Assembly (NCBI GenBank): GCA_025370055.1
Contig: CP073041.1
Location: forward strand, 5,488,272 to 5,552,271
Length of the DNA stretch: 64,000 nt
Reading direction: 5' to 3'
Source of the DNA: Woronichinia naegeliana WA131
GTDB lineage: Bacteria; Cyanobacteriota; Cyanobacteriia; Cyanobacteriales; Microcystaceae
Of the stretch, positions 8,757 to 17,997 are shown piece after piece. Below the pieces are notes generated by a model. It was given only the letters and a program-made list of their open reading frames with translations. It did no database searches and had not been told where the DNA came from. The stretch's first letter is position 1. Each line of letters begins with the position of its first letter. Both the position numbers and the translations under genes were made by a program.

Positions 8757-9097
8757 AGTTCCCGTTTTTCCTCGACAATCCATAGGTGGTAAATAATTTT
8801 TTCCTGCCCAAATAATGGGATTATGTTTTGAAGAATGGAAAGCAAAGAGGGCTTGTCTTGACGACTAACCCGAAATACAATAATTCCTAAGAATTGTTCA
8901 GGGGGATAATTTCTAATATTAGCAAAATCCAGATCAAGAGTAACTAATATCCTACCTTCTTGTTGACAAATCTCTAAAAGAATTGGGTCTTTTTCTCCTT
9001 TTAGTTTTTGCTGATGTACAGTCATTGCATCATAACCGTATTCTTGAAGTATTTCCGCAAATTCTATTGGTAAGTTTTCATCAATTTTAAATTTCAT
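8702..9097 (-). CDS. DUF5615 PIN-like toxin, copy 1, C-terminus replaced by IS end
   Basis: Start MKFKIDENLPIEFAEIL at 9097, with AGGGAT just upstream; an in-frame ATG 33 bp earlier lies inside the antitoxin gene. Acidic motifs FKIDENLP and VTLDLDFANIRNYPPEQF match DUF5615. It is nearly identical to the gene at 10125 up to WIVEEKR, after which copy 1 reads ELVSSDQSWKKL from the IS1-like end and copy 2 reads something else. The predicted RNase core is intact, so activity may survive. Confidence 0.75.
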   Translation of the reverse strand: MKFKIDENLPIEFAEILQEYGYDAMTVHQQKLKGEKDPILLEICQQEGRILVTLDLDFANIRNYPPEQFLGIIVFRVSRQDKPSLLSILQNIIPLFGQEKIIYHLWIVEEKRELVSSDQSWKKLWCKALRK

Positions 9098-9107
9098 GTT
9101 ATCCCTA

Positions 9108-9350
<243 letters not shown>

Positions 9351-9404
9351 TCATCTCGAATTATATCAGACAATTTCCGTAAGTGACAGATGCTCACGGT
9401 AAGC

Positions 9405-9518
9405 GATCGCAATCATTACTTAAACTAACTAAGAGAGGCGATCTCACTCTTTCTTTACACTAACTAAGAACGGCGATCGCAATCATTCTTTAAACAAACA
9501 AAGAGCGGCGATCGCCTT
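9405..9518. repeat. HIP1-anchored 35-bp tandem repeat (3 units plus)
   Basis: Three 35-bp units start with GCGATCGC or GCGATCTC at 9405, 9440 and 9475 and a fourth HIP1 begins at 9510. The interior reads AATCATTCTTTAAAC then AACTAAGAGCG with substitutions. Single or double units of the same sequence occur at about 10852, 11504 and 11574. It is not a CRISPR: the units are directly adjacent with no spacers. Confidence 0.75.
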
Positions 9519-9520
9519 TT

Positions 9521-9820
9521 TTAACTTCGATTCTTTAACCAACGCTGAAATGAGGTTTGACTTTCGCCCGATGGCTGTCCTAGAATTAAATTTTTAAGAC
9601 TAATATCTTCATCCAGTTGATGCCAATGAATACCACTACCGTCAGCAATTAAACGATAATCATTACGCTCTAAAATGGAACCATTTAACAGACGTGGATA
9701 CCATGCCAGAGGGACGGAAATGGTGCGTCCATCGGATAAATCTACGGAAAGAGCCTCGTCAGTGATGGTTACTTTTTGAATGATTGGTATGGTCAATAAT
9801 TCAATCGTTGAAGAAGTCAT
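9521..9820 (-). CDS. DUF2442 protein
   Basis: 99 residues with the DUF2442 pattern: KVTITDEALSVDLSDGRTIS, VPLAWYPRLLNGS and IADGSGIHWHQLDEDIS. DUF2442 proteins are small beta-rich proteins usually encoded next to DUF4160 proteins, in a presumed TA-like pair whose roles are not established. Its start overlaps the end of the DUF4160 gene by 20 bp. A second DUF4160/DUF2442 pair is at 51738-52263. Confidence 0.8.
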   Translation of the reverse strand: MTSSTIELLTIPIIQKVTITDEALSVDLSDGRTISVPLAWYPRLLNGSILERNDYRLIADGSGIHWHQLDEDISLKNLILGQPSGESQTSFQRWLKNRS

Positions 9821-10037
9821 GCCAGCCTCTTAGTAATTGTTCTTGATGAGTTTCAACTAATTTTTGAATGCGGTTAATTTCTACACGGCTAAATCCTTGC
9901 TTATTTTGAAGACGGACGGGCTGAAGCCAAAATTTAGTGAGAGATTTATCCCGTTCAATGTGAATATGGGGAGGCTCATTTTGATCCCCTGCATAGCAAA
10001 AAAATCGGTATGGGCCAACGGTTAACAGGGTGGGCAT
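9801..10037 (-). CDS. DUF4160 protein
   Basis: 78 residues: MPTLLTVGPYRFFCYAGDQN, EPPHIHIERD, then a helical C-terminus ending LLRGWHDFFND. The PPHIHI(E/D)R motif is diagnostic for DUF4160. It is first in a two-gene unit with DUF2442 (overlap 9801-9820). Length and motif are complete, unlike the second pair in this window, whose DUF4160 gene carries an in-frame stop. Confidence 0.8.
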   Translation of the reverse strand: MPTLLTVGPYRFFCYAGDQNEPPHIHIERDKSLTKFWLQPVRLQNKQGFSRVEINRIQKLVETHQEQLLRGWHDFFND

Positions 10038-10124
10038 TCAAAAATATTAACTCTATTCTTTACAACATAACTGATGTCTATATTAAGTGTCAATAAAAAT
10101 TTGTATTTTTTTAAATTGTCCTTA

Positions 10125-10544
10125 CTAGGGTGATCGCCATATTTCTTTAAGGAGATTAAGAACAGCGATCTTGGAGTATATTTTTAAATTTCTCCGCGTA
10201 TTCTGAATGCGTTTTTCCTCGACAATCCATAGGTGATGAATAATTTTTTCCTGCCCAAATAATGGGATTATGTTTTGAAGAATGGAAAGCAAAGAGGGCT
10301 TGTCTTGACGACTAACCCGAAATACAATAATTCCTAAGAATTGTTCAGGGGGATAATTTCTAATATTAGCAAAATCCAGATCAAGAGTAACTAATATCCT
10401 ACCTTCTTGTTGACAAATCTCTAAAAGAATTGGGTCTTTTTCTCCTTTTAGTTTTTGCTGATGTACAGTCATTGCATCATAACCGTATTCTTGAAGTATT
10501 TCCGCAAATTCTATTGGTAAGTTTTCATCAATTTTAAATTTCAT
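10125..10544 (-). CDS. DUF5615 PIN-like toxin, copy 2
   Basis: Same N-terminal ~108 residues as the gene at 8702 (FKIDENLP, VTLDLDF), from the ATG at 10544. The C-terminus differs after WIVEEKR and ends KEIWRSP. Because copy 1 was altered by an IS, copy 2 may be closer to the ancestral form, although its tail runs through a HIP1-containing stretch. One substitution (Y to H before HLWIVEE) separates the shared parts. Confidence 0.75.
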   Translation of the reverse strand: MKFKIDENLPIEFAEILQEYGYDAMTVHQQKLKGEKDPILLEICQQEGRILVTLDLDFANIRNYPPEQFLGIIVFRVSRQDKPSLLSILQNIIPLFGQEKIIHHLWIVEEKRIQNTRRNLKIYSKIAVLNLLKEIWRSP

Positions 10545-10554
10545 GTTATCCCTA

Positions 10555-10797
<243 letters not shown>

Positions 10798-10930
10798 TCA
10801 TCTCGAATTATATCAGACAATTTCCGTAAGTGACAGATGCTCACGGTAAGCGATCGCCATCATTCCATAAACTAACGAAGAGCAGCGACCGCATTTTTTA
10901 TTTTGTTAGAGGGAAGTCCGCGATCGCAAG

Positions 10931-11215
10931 TTAAGAGGAAGACAATTTTTGTTGACCATGTACGACAGTCAAGACATCAATTCTATCAACTCCAACGTAG
11001 TAAATAACTCGATAATTTGCTTCAATAATTTCACGAATTTGCTCCAGGTTAATTTCAGGTAACATTCGACCTGAATTAGGAAAGTTACCTATTTGTTCTG
11101 AACGTTTTGTAATGAGATCAACTAACCGATTGGCGTATTCAGGGGAAATCTGAGCATGGTAGTTATGGACTGCTTTCAATTGCTAAATTGCCTTGTTTGT
11201 CCAAAATACTTTCAT
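10931..11215 (-). pseudogene. ParE/RelE-type toxin with in-frame stop at codon 11
   Basis: The natural start is the ATG at 11215, which overlaps the antitoxin stop as ATGA. It reads MKVFWTNKAI, then TAG (11183-11185), then QLKAVHNYHAQISPEYA and a complete ParE-like remainder (NFPNSGRMLPEI, YRVIYYVGVDRIDVLTVVHG). Without the stop the protein would be about 94 residues, normal for ParE. Internal initiation at MKAVHNY (11179) would lose the first strand. Most likely an inactivated toxin with a surviving antitoxin. Confidence 0.8.
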
Positions 11216-11400
11216 GGTTGAAGACCAAATTGCGATCGCACTTCCTCTATGGATTTAACCTGCCCCGCTTGGCTGTCCGCTAAACCTGCTTCGACAGTTA
11301 AAATCAAATAAACTTGGTGCATAATATCATCCCAAGTACAGTTATCAGGTAATTGTTCAATGAGACTATGGGCTTGTTGTTTAATGTTTAATGTTTTCAT
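11212..11400 (-). CDS. ParD-like antitoxin (small helical)
   Basis: 62 residues: MKTLNIKQQAHSLIEQLPDN, CTWDDIMHQVYLILTVEAGL, and a charged tail with KSIEEVRSQFGLQP. This is the usual short helical antitoxin placed before ParE/RelE-type toxins in cyanobacteria. It overlaps the toxin start by 4 bp (ATGA). The antitoxin is intact although the toxin is not. Confidence 0.7.
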   Translation of the reverse strand: MKTLNIKQQAHSLIEQLPDNCTWDDIMHQVYLILTVEAGLADSQAGQVKSIEEVRSQFGLQP

Positions 11401-11617
11401 GTTTTAGCGTTATCAAGATTTTGTTGAAAATGCAATTGTTGATCATTATAGTCCATTTTTTAAATCATTGTTTACCTTTTCTAATCTTGTTATAGAAAAA
11501 TCTGCGATCGCAATCATTCTTTGAAGGGATTAAGGATGGCGATCGCCTTTTTAATGTTGTTACGCTAAAGTTGGTGATCGCAATCATCCCTTAAACTAAT
11601 TAAGAGCGGCGATCAAA

Positions 11618-13801
11618 CTACACATTCATGAAATCTAAAGAGTTAGGTTCAATACGAGCTAAGTTGACTTGTTGTCGCCAAGTTTCTTGTAAACGTTTTC
11701 TTTCTTCAATTTGACGAAATTCTGTCCATACAAGAGAGCGTATTTCTGTATCATCTAAGAAAGCAAACCACTCATCTTTCATGCCATCAGCATATAAAAT
11801 ACGATCTATAAACTCCTCAAGCATATAGTATTGAACCTCGGAAGGCACAGTTAACCAGTTGTTCAATGTCACTTCACATTTTTTGATGATTTCATCATAA
11901 AGCGATTGAAGATTTTTTTTGACAGTTTGAGGAGTCATTTCTTTTAGCTCAAGAGTATTAGTGTCTGGGGACAAAGAACTATTTAAATGGCCTCTGATAA
12001 TCCTTAGAAGCAATGAACCATAAGACATTTCATAATCGTAAAATGTCCTAAATCCTAGCTCTAGTTTATTATTTTTTTCCGCAAATTTATCAGCCATTAC
12101 TAATATAAAATCAGCATTTCTTTTAGTTGTTATGTCTCCCAAACCAACTTGAGAAATAAGAGTGTCGGCCACACGACTCTTGAAATTAGCAATGGAATCT
12201 TGTAAGCCACAATCTAATAAATGAAAATTTTGCGATATATTAGCTCTTAATTCAGCGATATATTGTAAATACGCAATTTGATGAGAGCCTTTGTCATCAG
12301 GGCTATAAGCCCTTTGAGTGATCTTTCCTTCATCAGGAATATGTAAATGGAGTTTGCAATCCTCCAAGGCTTTCTTAACCTGCTTTTCAAATTCAGGGTC
12401 ATTTTTTGTCATGCCTTCTTTGAACTCTTCGTTTAAAGTTCTCATAGATTCAGACAACTTGTCCATAAATTGATTAAACAAACCTAGAAATTGACGAGAC
12501 GTATTTGCATAATTAGATAGCAAGTTGCGAACATTTATCAATTCTTCGTTCACAGTTTTTTCTAATTCTTGCAAACGAATCTGGCAGGAACGTGCATACT
12601 TTCTATCCAAGTCATTAATAGAATGAGCTAGATAGTTAAGAATTGTGTCAAGAAAGCCAGCAACTTGATCTTTATCCGCACAATCAACAATTAGAGACTG
12701 GATAACATCAATATGCTGTTGTTTAATAGATTTTTGTAAATCCTGACAGTTTACATAGTTGTCAACGAGAGTAGGCGTATAATTTAGGATCATGTAAGAC
12801 CATAAATTGACGGGAAGTTCAATTAATGACCTTTCAGCGATATCATATAATTTAACGTCAACATCAGCCCAATAATCTCCTTTTTGAGGTTTTTTGATAA
12901 AGATAATGACATCAACATCCTCTCCTACTGTCTTGACTAAGCGAGCTTCATCGCCGATACCAGTATCTCCGAGACCAGGCAGGTCAATTAAAGCAATCTT
13001 TCCTACTTCCTTTTGAGGAAAAGGACAGAAGATTTTAACTTCCTTAATTGCTAAATAACGAAAGTAGATTCGCTCACCATTTTCATCATCTTGAGCAACA
13101 TATTCTCTAATTTGCTCTTTAGTAATTTCTAAAGGTTTATCTTGAGTTGTTCCTAAAAATTTGAAATACTTATCAAAATAGTCTTTATATTTTTTGAGAT
13201 GCTCATACTTAGCTTTATATTCAGCAAGTTTTTTAGATGTTTCAGGAAGTTCAGGGAGTGAGTTTCGAGCAAAATCTTGAATATTTGGTAAATTTCCTAA
13301 ACTCAATTGCTCATAATAAGGCTTAATAATTTCTTCCAAAAAGCTTTCTTGTGTATGAAAATAAACTAATCCATGAGTTTTTTGACTACCATCTTGTTTA
13401 TGATAGATCGTACTACGAACACCAGTACAATGCTCTCTGTCTCCATCAGGAATTTCTGAACGAGTTAAACCACTTACGCTTTGTAAAAATCGACTTTTTC
13501 CTTGTCTGGCACGTCCGACTACACCGATATTGAGTGTAGAACGCTTAAAACGGCGTTTCAATTTTTGCAATGCTCTTAAATCTTCGTCAATTAATTTTTG
13601 TAAATCATCTAAACTGAGTTTTTTAAACAATTCCAAAACAATGGGGTCATCTAACTTAGGAATCAGTGAAATCCTTAAGTTCTCTAATTCTTTAAGATTT
13701 TCCTGAGATTCCTTAAGTTTATGTTCAACCTGTTCAATTCTCTGGACAAAAGGCTGTCTCTGCTGAATAATCTTGCCAATAAGCACTTCCCTAGTAACCA
13801 T
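11618..13801 (-). CDS. Dynamin-like large GTPase
   Basis: 727 residues. A coiled-coil N-terminus (residues ~10-90) precedes a G domain: G1 GVVGRARQGKS (about 94-104), switch Thr in HCTGVRST, G3 IALIDLPGLGDTG, and a following VDVIIFIKKPQKGDY. The rest is helical with long heptad-like stretches, as in bacterial dynamin-related proteins. These bind membranes, and some are implicated in phage defence or membrane repair. No partner GTPase is adjacent (many bacterial dynamins come in pairs). The neighbours are TA genes and a helicase, so an accessory role is likely. Confidence 0.7.
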   Translation of the reverse strand: MVTREVLIGKIIQQRQPFVQRIEQVEHKLKESQENLKELENLRISLIPKLDDPIVLELFKKLSLDDLQKLIDEDLRALQKLKRRFKRSTLNIGVVGRARQGKSRFLQSVSGLTRSEIPDGDREHCTGVRSTIYHKQDGSQKTHGLVYFHTQESFLEEIIKPYYEQLSLGNLPNIQDFARNSLPELPETSKKLAEYKAKYEHLKKYKDYFDKYFKFLGTTQDKPLEITKEQIREYVAQDDENGERIYFRYLAIKEVKIFCPFPQKEVGKIALIDLPGLGDTGIGDEARLVKTVGEDVDVIIFIKKPQKGDYWADVDVKLYDIAERSLIELPVNLWSYMILNYTPTLVDNYVNCQDLQKSIKQQHIDVIQSLIVDCADKDQVAGFLDTILNYLAHSINDLDRKYARSCQIRLQELEKTVNEELINVRNLLSNYANTSRQFLGLFNQFMDKLSESMRTLNEEFKEGMTKNDPEFEKQVKKALEDCKLHLHIPDEGKITQRAYSPDDKGSHQIAYLQYIAELRANISQNFHLLDCGLQDSIANFKSRVADTLISQVGLGDITTKRNADFILVMADKFAEKNNKLELGFRTFYDYEMSYGSLLLRIIRGHLNSSLSPDTNTLELKEMTPQTVKKNLQSLYDEIIKKCEVTLNNWLTVPSEVQYYMLEEFIDRILYADGMKDEWFAFLDDTEIRSLVWTEFRQIEERKRLQETWRQQVNLARIEPNSLDFMNV

Positions 13802-14611
13802 AATTTAGATACCTTATAAATAAATTAAATTTGCTCAAAGCAGAATAGCACATCAGGACAATACCACTTTTCAGAACCCTTGTAATAGATCAGCGAGGTC
13901 AAAGCCTTACGGTGAGCGGATCGAGTATGTCGGACATTTTGAAATTTGGTATAACTACTGTGCTCTGGTTATTCTAAACCAGTTTTCCTGAAATATCACA
14001 ATCATTAACAAATCTTTACGTTGCCAATTGCTTTCCTGTGAAATAAAGCCAAGCTTACATCAAAAAAACAACCATTACTTACAGGAACCACGCATCTAAC
14101 CTTTCTGCGATTTCTGATGATTTTTGTGTATTGTGTTACATACAGATAAAAACTCTTGTTTCTTATGATCAACCTAATTTGAGCAAGATTGGTCTCTAAA
14201 TCCTTCTTCAAGTAACGAAAATTCAGTCCTTACACCACGTTAATACTAGAAATAGACGGAAGATAAAAAAATACTCAAAACTTAGAGATTTACCTAGTTT
14301 TTGGGAAGAGAACTTACAGAAATCACTTTCTCTGTGGTAAATGATACCGATTTGTATGCCTAGTCCATGTCATAACTCAAGGCGGGGTTGTCTTCTCATA
14401 CAAACAGAAGCCAATATATTAATCAGTTCTTTTAGTAAGCTGGACTAACCAGTGGGGATGAATTAGGTATTGTATTTATGGACAGAGAACACTATTGCTT
14501 TGTTTATAAATTCCAAGTTTTATTGTAATTATCATTTAAAATCTCTCAAGCGATCGCAATTAACAGAGCAAAAACTGCTATAATTTCATCAAAAGTTTCT
14601 TCTTCCCAATA
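13802..14611. other. 810-bp gap with no supported gene
   Basis: AT-rich, low in HIP1 except one octamer near 14552, and without a convincing open frame. A 68-codon minus frame at 14005-14211 starts with TTG, lacks family similarity and was rejected. The gap lies between a leftward GTPase gene and a rightward helicase gene, so both promoters should be here. I see no terminator or known RNA. Confidence 0.5.
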
Positions 14612-16330
14612 ATGCCCTCTCTCAACATCTCCCACACCTTTAAATTCACCCCTTCCCTCGCCCTAGAAGCCCTACAAAACCAACGATTTGATGATCTAGA
14701 CCACTATCAAGTGCGTTTAGACCTGTTTAACCTGTCCATCATGGCAGACTACGATCAACTCCTTTGTTTGCCCACCTTAAACGCCATTGATAAATATTGG
14801 TATCAAATCGAAACCGCTAGAAAAGTAATGCGTCAATTAGGTGGTAGGGCCCTATTAGCAGATGAAGTCGGACTCGGTAAAACCATCGAAGCAGGATTAA
14901 TTTGTAAAGAATATTTAGCCAGGGGACAAATTCAATCTATCTTAGTCTTAAGTCCCGCCTCCTTAGTCTCCCAATGGCAACATGAATTAAGCGAAAAATT
15001 TAACATAGATAGCATCACCACCGACTCTAAATCACTCCAACAAAACCCCGAAGAATTTTGGAATAATAATCAAAGAATTGTCGCCTCTTTACCGACTGCC
15101 AAATCCGCCAAACATTTTCCTTTTGCCACTGGACGCAATTGGGATTTAGTAATTGTCGATGAAGCCCACCATCTCAAAAATAGGAATACCCTTTCCTGGA
15201 AACTCGTTAATGCCCTCAATAAACGCTTCATTTTAATGTTGACCGCGACCCCTGTACAAAATTCCTTAGTCGAATTATTTAACCTTTTAACCCTACTCAA
15301 ACCAGGACTATTAAAAACCGAAGCCGCTTTCAAAAAAGAATATGTAATGTCGGGCAATGGTCGCGTGCCGAAAAATCCCGAAAAACTGCGTCAATTAATG
15401 CGAGAAGTGATGGTACGCAATACCCGCGCCTTAGTAGATGTTAAACTGCCCAAACGCTTTGCGACAACCATTTCTGTGACCCCTTCCCCTGCCGAGAAAA
15501 AATTATATCAAGATGTAACCGAATTTTTGCGCCATCCTGATGTTCCCCTTGATAAACTTTCCACCACTAATTTATTAATGCGTGCAGGGTCTTCTCCTAA
15601 TGCCTTGACCGATTCTCTTAAACAACTCAATAAACGCATCGAAAGTGATGTGTTGAAAAGCTTAGTCAAACGTGCTGCCCAAGTTAAAAAAGCCGAAAAA
15701 GCCAAAGCCTTAATTGATTTATTGCAACAATCTAGTCAAAAAACCTTAGTGTTTGCTACCTTTAAAGCTACCAGTGATTATTTACAAACCATGCTTCAGG
15801 AAGCAGGCATTGTCTTTGTCACCTTTCGCGGCGATATGTCTCTCAAAGAAAAAGATGCGGCCATAGAAGCCTTCCGTAATGAAGTGCCAGTGCTTTTGGC
15901 TTCGGAAACAGGGGGAGAAGGTCGTAATATTCAATTTGCCAATGCGATCGTCAACTATGATTTGCCCTGGAATCCGATGAAAATTGAGCAACGCATTGGA
16001 CGGATTCATCGGATTGGACAAGTGCAGGATGTGTTTATTTTTAATTTTTGTTTAAAAGATAGCATTGAAGAATATATTTTAAGCGTTCTCCATGATAAAA
16101 TTAATATGTTTGAGTTAGTGGTTGGCGAAATTGAGACAATTTTGGGGAATATGGATGAAGACTTAGATTTCAGTGAAATTGTGCGGGATTTATGGCTTAA
16201 AAATCAGGCTAAACCAGAGCTAGATTCGGCTTTTAATCAGTTGGCTAGTGATTTATTAAAAGCGAAGGATAGTTACAAAGAAGCCCAGGAATTGGAGGAG
16301 CAAATCTTTGGGGAAGACTTTGAGGCTTAA
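14612..16330 (+). CDS. SNF2-family DEAD/DEAH helicase
   Basis: 572 residues, cytoplasmic ATP-dependent DNA translocase. Motifs in order: Walker A LLADEVGLGKTIEAG (about 82-96), DEAH box VIVDEAHHLKN (~180), motif III MLTATPVQNS, then the C-terminal helicase lobe with VFATFKATSDYL, LLASETGGEGRNIQ and the arginine-finger motif EQRIGRIHRIGQ. Shorter than RapA or DISARM DrmD proteins (~900 or more), with no extra domains. No nuclease or methylase partner is intact next to it, only a broken methyltransferase fragment downstream. Confidence 0.85.
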   Translation: MPSLNISHTFKFTPSLALEALQNQRFDDLDHYQVRLDLFNLSIMADYDQLLCLPTLNAIDKYWYQIETARKVMRQLGGRALLADEVGLGKTIEAGLICKEYLARGQIQSILVLSPASLVSQWQHELSEKFNIDSITTDSKSLQQNPEEFWNNNQRIVASLPTAKSAKHFPFATGRNWDLVIVDEAHHLKNRNTLSWKLVNALNKRFILMLTATPVQNSLVELFNLLTLLKPGLLKTEAAFKKEYVMSGNGRVPKNPEKLRQLMREVMVRNTRALVDVKLPKRFATTISVTPSPAEKKLYQDVTEFLRHPDVPLDKLSTTNLLMRAGSSPNALTDSLKQLNKRIESDVLKSLVKRAAQVKKAEKAKALIDLLQQSSQKTLVFATFKATSDYLQTMLQEAGIVFVTFRGDMSLKEKDAAIEAFRNEVPVLLASETGGEGRNIQFANAIVNYDLPWNPMKIEQRIGRIHRIGQVQDVFIFNFCLKDSIEEYILSVLHDKINMFELVVGEIETILGNMDEDLDFSEIVRDLWLKNQAKPELDSAFNQLASDLLKAKDSYKEAQELEEQIFGEDFEA

Positions 16331-16356
16331 TAGAACTCTTGCAACAGTCTGAGAAG

Positions 16357-16375
16357 TCCCCCTTTTTAAGGGGGA
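16357..16375 (+). terminator. Hairpin after helicase gene
   Basis: TCCCCCTTTTTAAGGGGGA forms a seven-base-pair stem 27 bp after the helicase stop. Loops of this C5-T-G5 type are dispersed repeats in cyanobacteria and may also end transcription, though the following sequence has only a short T run. Confidence 0.5.
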
Positions 16376-16388
16376 TTTAGCCGATTAT

Positions 16389-16737
16389 GTGCAAGCAATG
16401 GCGGAGTCCATGCCCTTTGCCGACGCTGAATTTGATCTCGTGCATACCAAGTGTGGCTCTCCATGAAATGACTCCAGAACAATTACAGCAGATTTTGCAG
16501 GAAGTTTATCGGGTCTTAAAACCCAATGGTATTTTTACCTTCATTGATCTGCACCGTCCCCACAATTTTCTGTTCTGGCCACCCTTATCTATTTTTCTTT
16601 GGCTTTTTGAAACGGAAACTGCTTGGCAATTGATTCAAACGGATTTAACCAGGATTTTAAGCGCAGTGGGTTTTCGCGATTGTCAAATACGGGATTATGC
16701 GGGCGGTAGTTTACAGGTCATTCAATCTAAAAGGTAA
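16389..16737 (+). pseudogene. Class I SAM-dependent methyltransferase fragment, frameshifted
   Basis: Reading from 16389 gives AMAESMPFADAEFDLVH, the acidic motif II region of UbiE-type methyltransferases. After a one-base excess in ACCAAGTGTG (about 16445-16454) the reading continues in another frame as SVALHEMTPEQLQQIL, VLKPNGIFTFIDLH and a normal C-terminus. The N-terminal SAM-binding GxGxG part is absent. So this is a 5'-truncated and frameshifted relic; an in-frame ATG at 16387 gives a hybrid that is unlikely to be real. Confidence 0.75.
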
Positions 16738-16762
16738 GGAAAAGAGTTGACTACTGTGTTTT

Positions 16763-17233
16763 TTAATCTTGATGCTGGACAATTAAGACTGAGCAAAGAG
16801 CTTGATGTACGATGTAGTTGCTGACACTGCCTAAAAAGATTTCTGAGATTCCTTTTAAGCCTCGTCGTCCTAACACAATTAAATCAGCTTGCCAACTTTT
16901 AGCCATATCGCGGATTAAACGACCAGGTTCGCCAATTTTACAATTGCATTCGGTAGTAACCCCTTGCTCTGTAGCCATTTGCTCGTACTTTTTCAACCAT
17001 TGCTCCGTTTCAGTCATCTCTTGATGAAGCTGTTCATGAACGTGTTGGGAAAAGTTCAGCATTTCCTCACTGTAAAAACTCGGATAGGGCGTTAAAATTT
17101 GGCTTTCTATCGGTACACAATGAAAGAGCATTAGGGTAGCCTGGCTCTGTTTTGCCAGGACTAAACCCTGTTGAAAGACCTCTTGGGATAGCTCCGAACG
17201 ATCTAGGGCGACCAAAATTTTTTGATAAGACAT
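16763..17233 (-). CDS. Universal stress protein (UspA family)
   Basis: 156 residues. N-terminal KILVALDRSELSQEVFQQGL is the first strand and helix with the conserved Asp of the nucleotide site; the C-terminal ATP-binding motif G-2x-G-9x-G-S is visible in GRRGLKGISEIFLGSVSNYI. These are soluble homodimers that bind ATP and act in stress survival. It is monocistronic and stands apart from neighbours. Confidence 0.92.
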   Translation of the reverse strand: MSYQKILVALDRSELSQEVFQQGLVLAKQSQATLMLFHCVPIESQILTPYPSFYSEEMLNFSQHVHEQLHQEMTETEQWLKKYEQMATEQGVTTECNCKIGEPGRLIRDMAKSWQADLIVLGRRGLKGISEIFLGSVSNYIVHQALCSVLIVQHQD

Positions 17234-17330
17234 AATTGTTTTCTCCGATTTGTAATTGAAATAATTTAATACTATTTTAAGATTAAAACCAACTTTTTTT
17301 GTTATTTTAGACTAAATTATTTATACTATT

Positions 17331-17975
17331 TTAGGTTAGATCACTAATCCAACCGCGATCGCCAAGGGTCTGCTTAAGTTCAGATTCCAAGTCCATAAAA
17401 GCAGGTAATTGTTTTAGGGGGTGAAAATCGTCAATCAACTCAGCTATTCTTGCTCTTGCGATCAAAAATTTTTGGGATTTACGAGAAGAATGACCACGAG
17501 CAAGCTCCAGTAATGCTTTCAAATTTTCTTTTGGATCAGATAGTTTCTCAATTGTAGAGGGTTTAGGTAGATTTAGGGATTGACTGCCTTTGGGATTGCC
17601 TGCTGCTTCTCTAATCGCCTTTTCATCTATTAAAAGCCAGGCTTCAGTCATTTTAACTGGAATTACACAGACAACAGGTAATTTGACATCTTCTTTGAGC
17701 AAGTTAACGGCCTGATGGATTTCCGATACTCTTTTTTGACGGGTTTCTTTTTCCGCGTCACGATGAATAAACAATAAATCACAGGGATAAAGGGCGATCG
17801 CTTTTTCAATTCTATCTTCTAATTTTTTAGGCGGATGAGGAAGCCGTGCTAAATCGGCCCAAGCTGCCTGAATAGGGATGTTAACACCTAGCTCCATCAG
17901 TAACCAATTGAGAATCGGCATTAAGGCACGGTCTGAACTGCCATCGGTAATCAGAGTATAGCGAATTTCTTTCAT
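17331..17975 (-). CDS. TOPRIM-like (DUF4276/OLD-nuclease-like) protein of a defence pair
   Basis: 214 residues from MKEIRYTLITDGSSDRALM at 17975; a longer in-frame start at 18104 overlaps the upstream gene and adds unrelated sequence. Motifs fit a TOPRIM fold: an acidic TDGSSD at the first strand, LLFIHRDAEKE (the D-x-D-like strand) and VCVIPVKMTEAWLLID (the Glu-Ala-Trp-Leu of DUF4276). It lies 22 bp after an SMC/AAA15-type ATPase. ATPase plus TOPRIM pairs include OLD/Gabija-type, AbiL and PARIS phage defence systems; which one this resembles most cannot be settled by eye. Confidence 0.6.
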   Translation of the reverse strand: MKEIRYTLITDGSSDRALMPILNWLLMELGVNIPIQAAWADLARLPHPPKKLEDRIEKAIALYPCDLLFIHRDAEKETRQKRVSEIHQAVNLLKEDVKLPVVCVIPVKMTEAWLLIDEKAIREAAGNPKGSQSLNLPKPSTIEKLSDPKENLKALLELARGHSSRKSQKFLIARARIAELIDDFHPLKQLPAFMDLESELKQTLGDRGWISDLT

Positions 17976-17997
17976 AACTATAACTCTGGAAAAAGGG

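Noticed and set aside
9405-9518. Possible CRISPR array
   Set aside because: Direct 35-bp units are adjacent and imperfect, with no unique spacers and no cas genes; it is a HIP1 minisatellite.
14005-14211. 68-codon minus frame
   Set aside because: TTG start, no RBS, no recognisable pattern, in an AT-rich gap.
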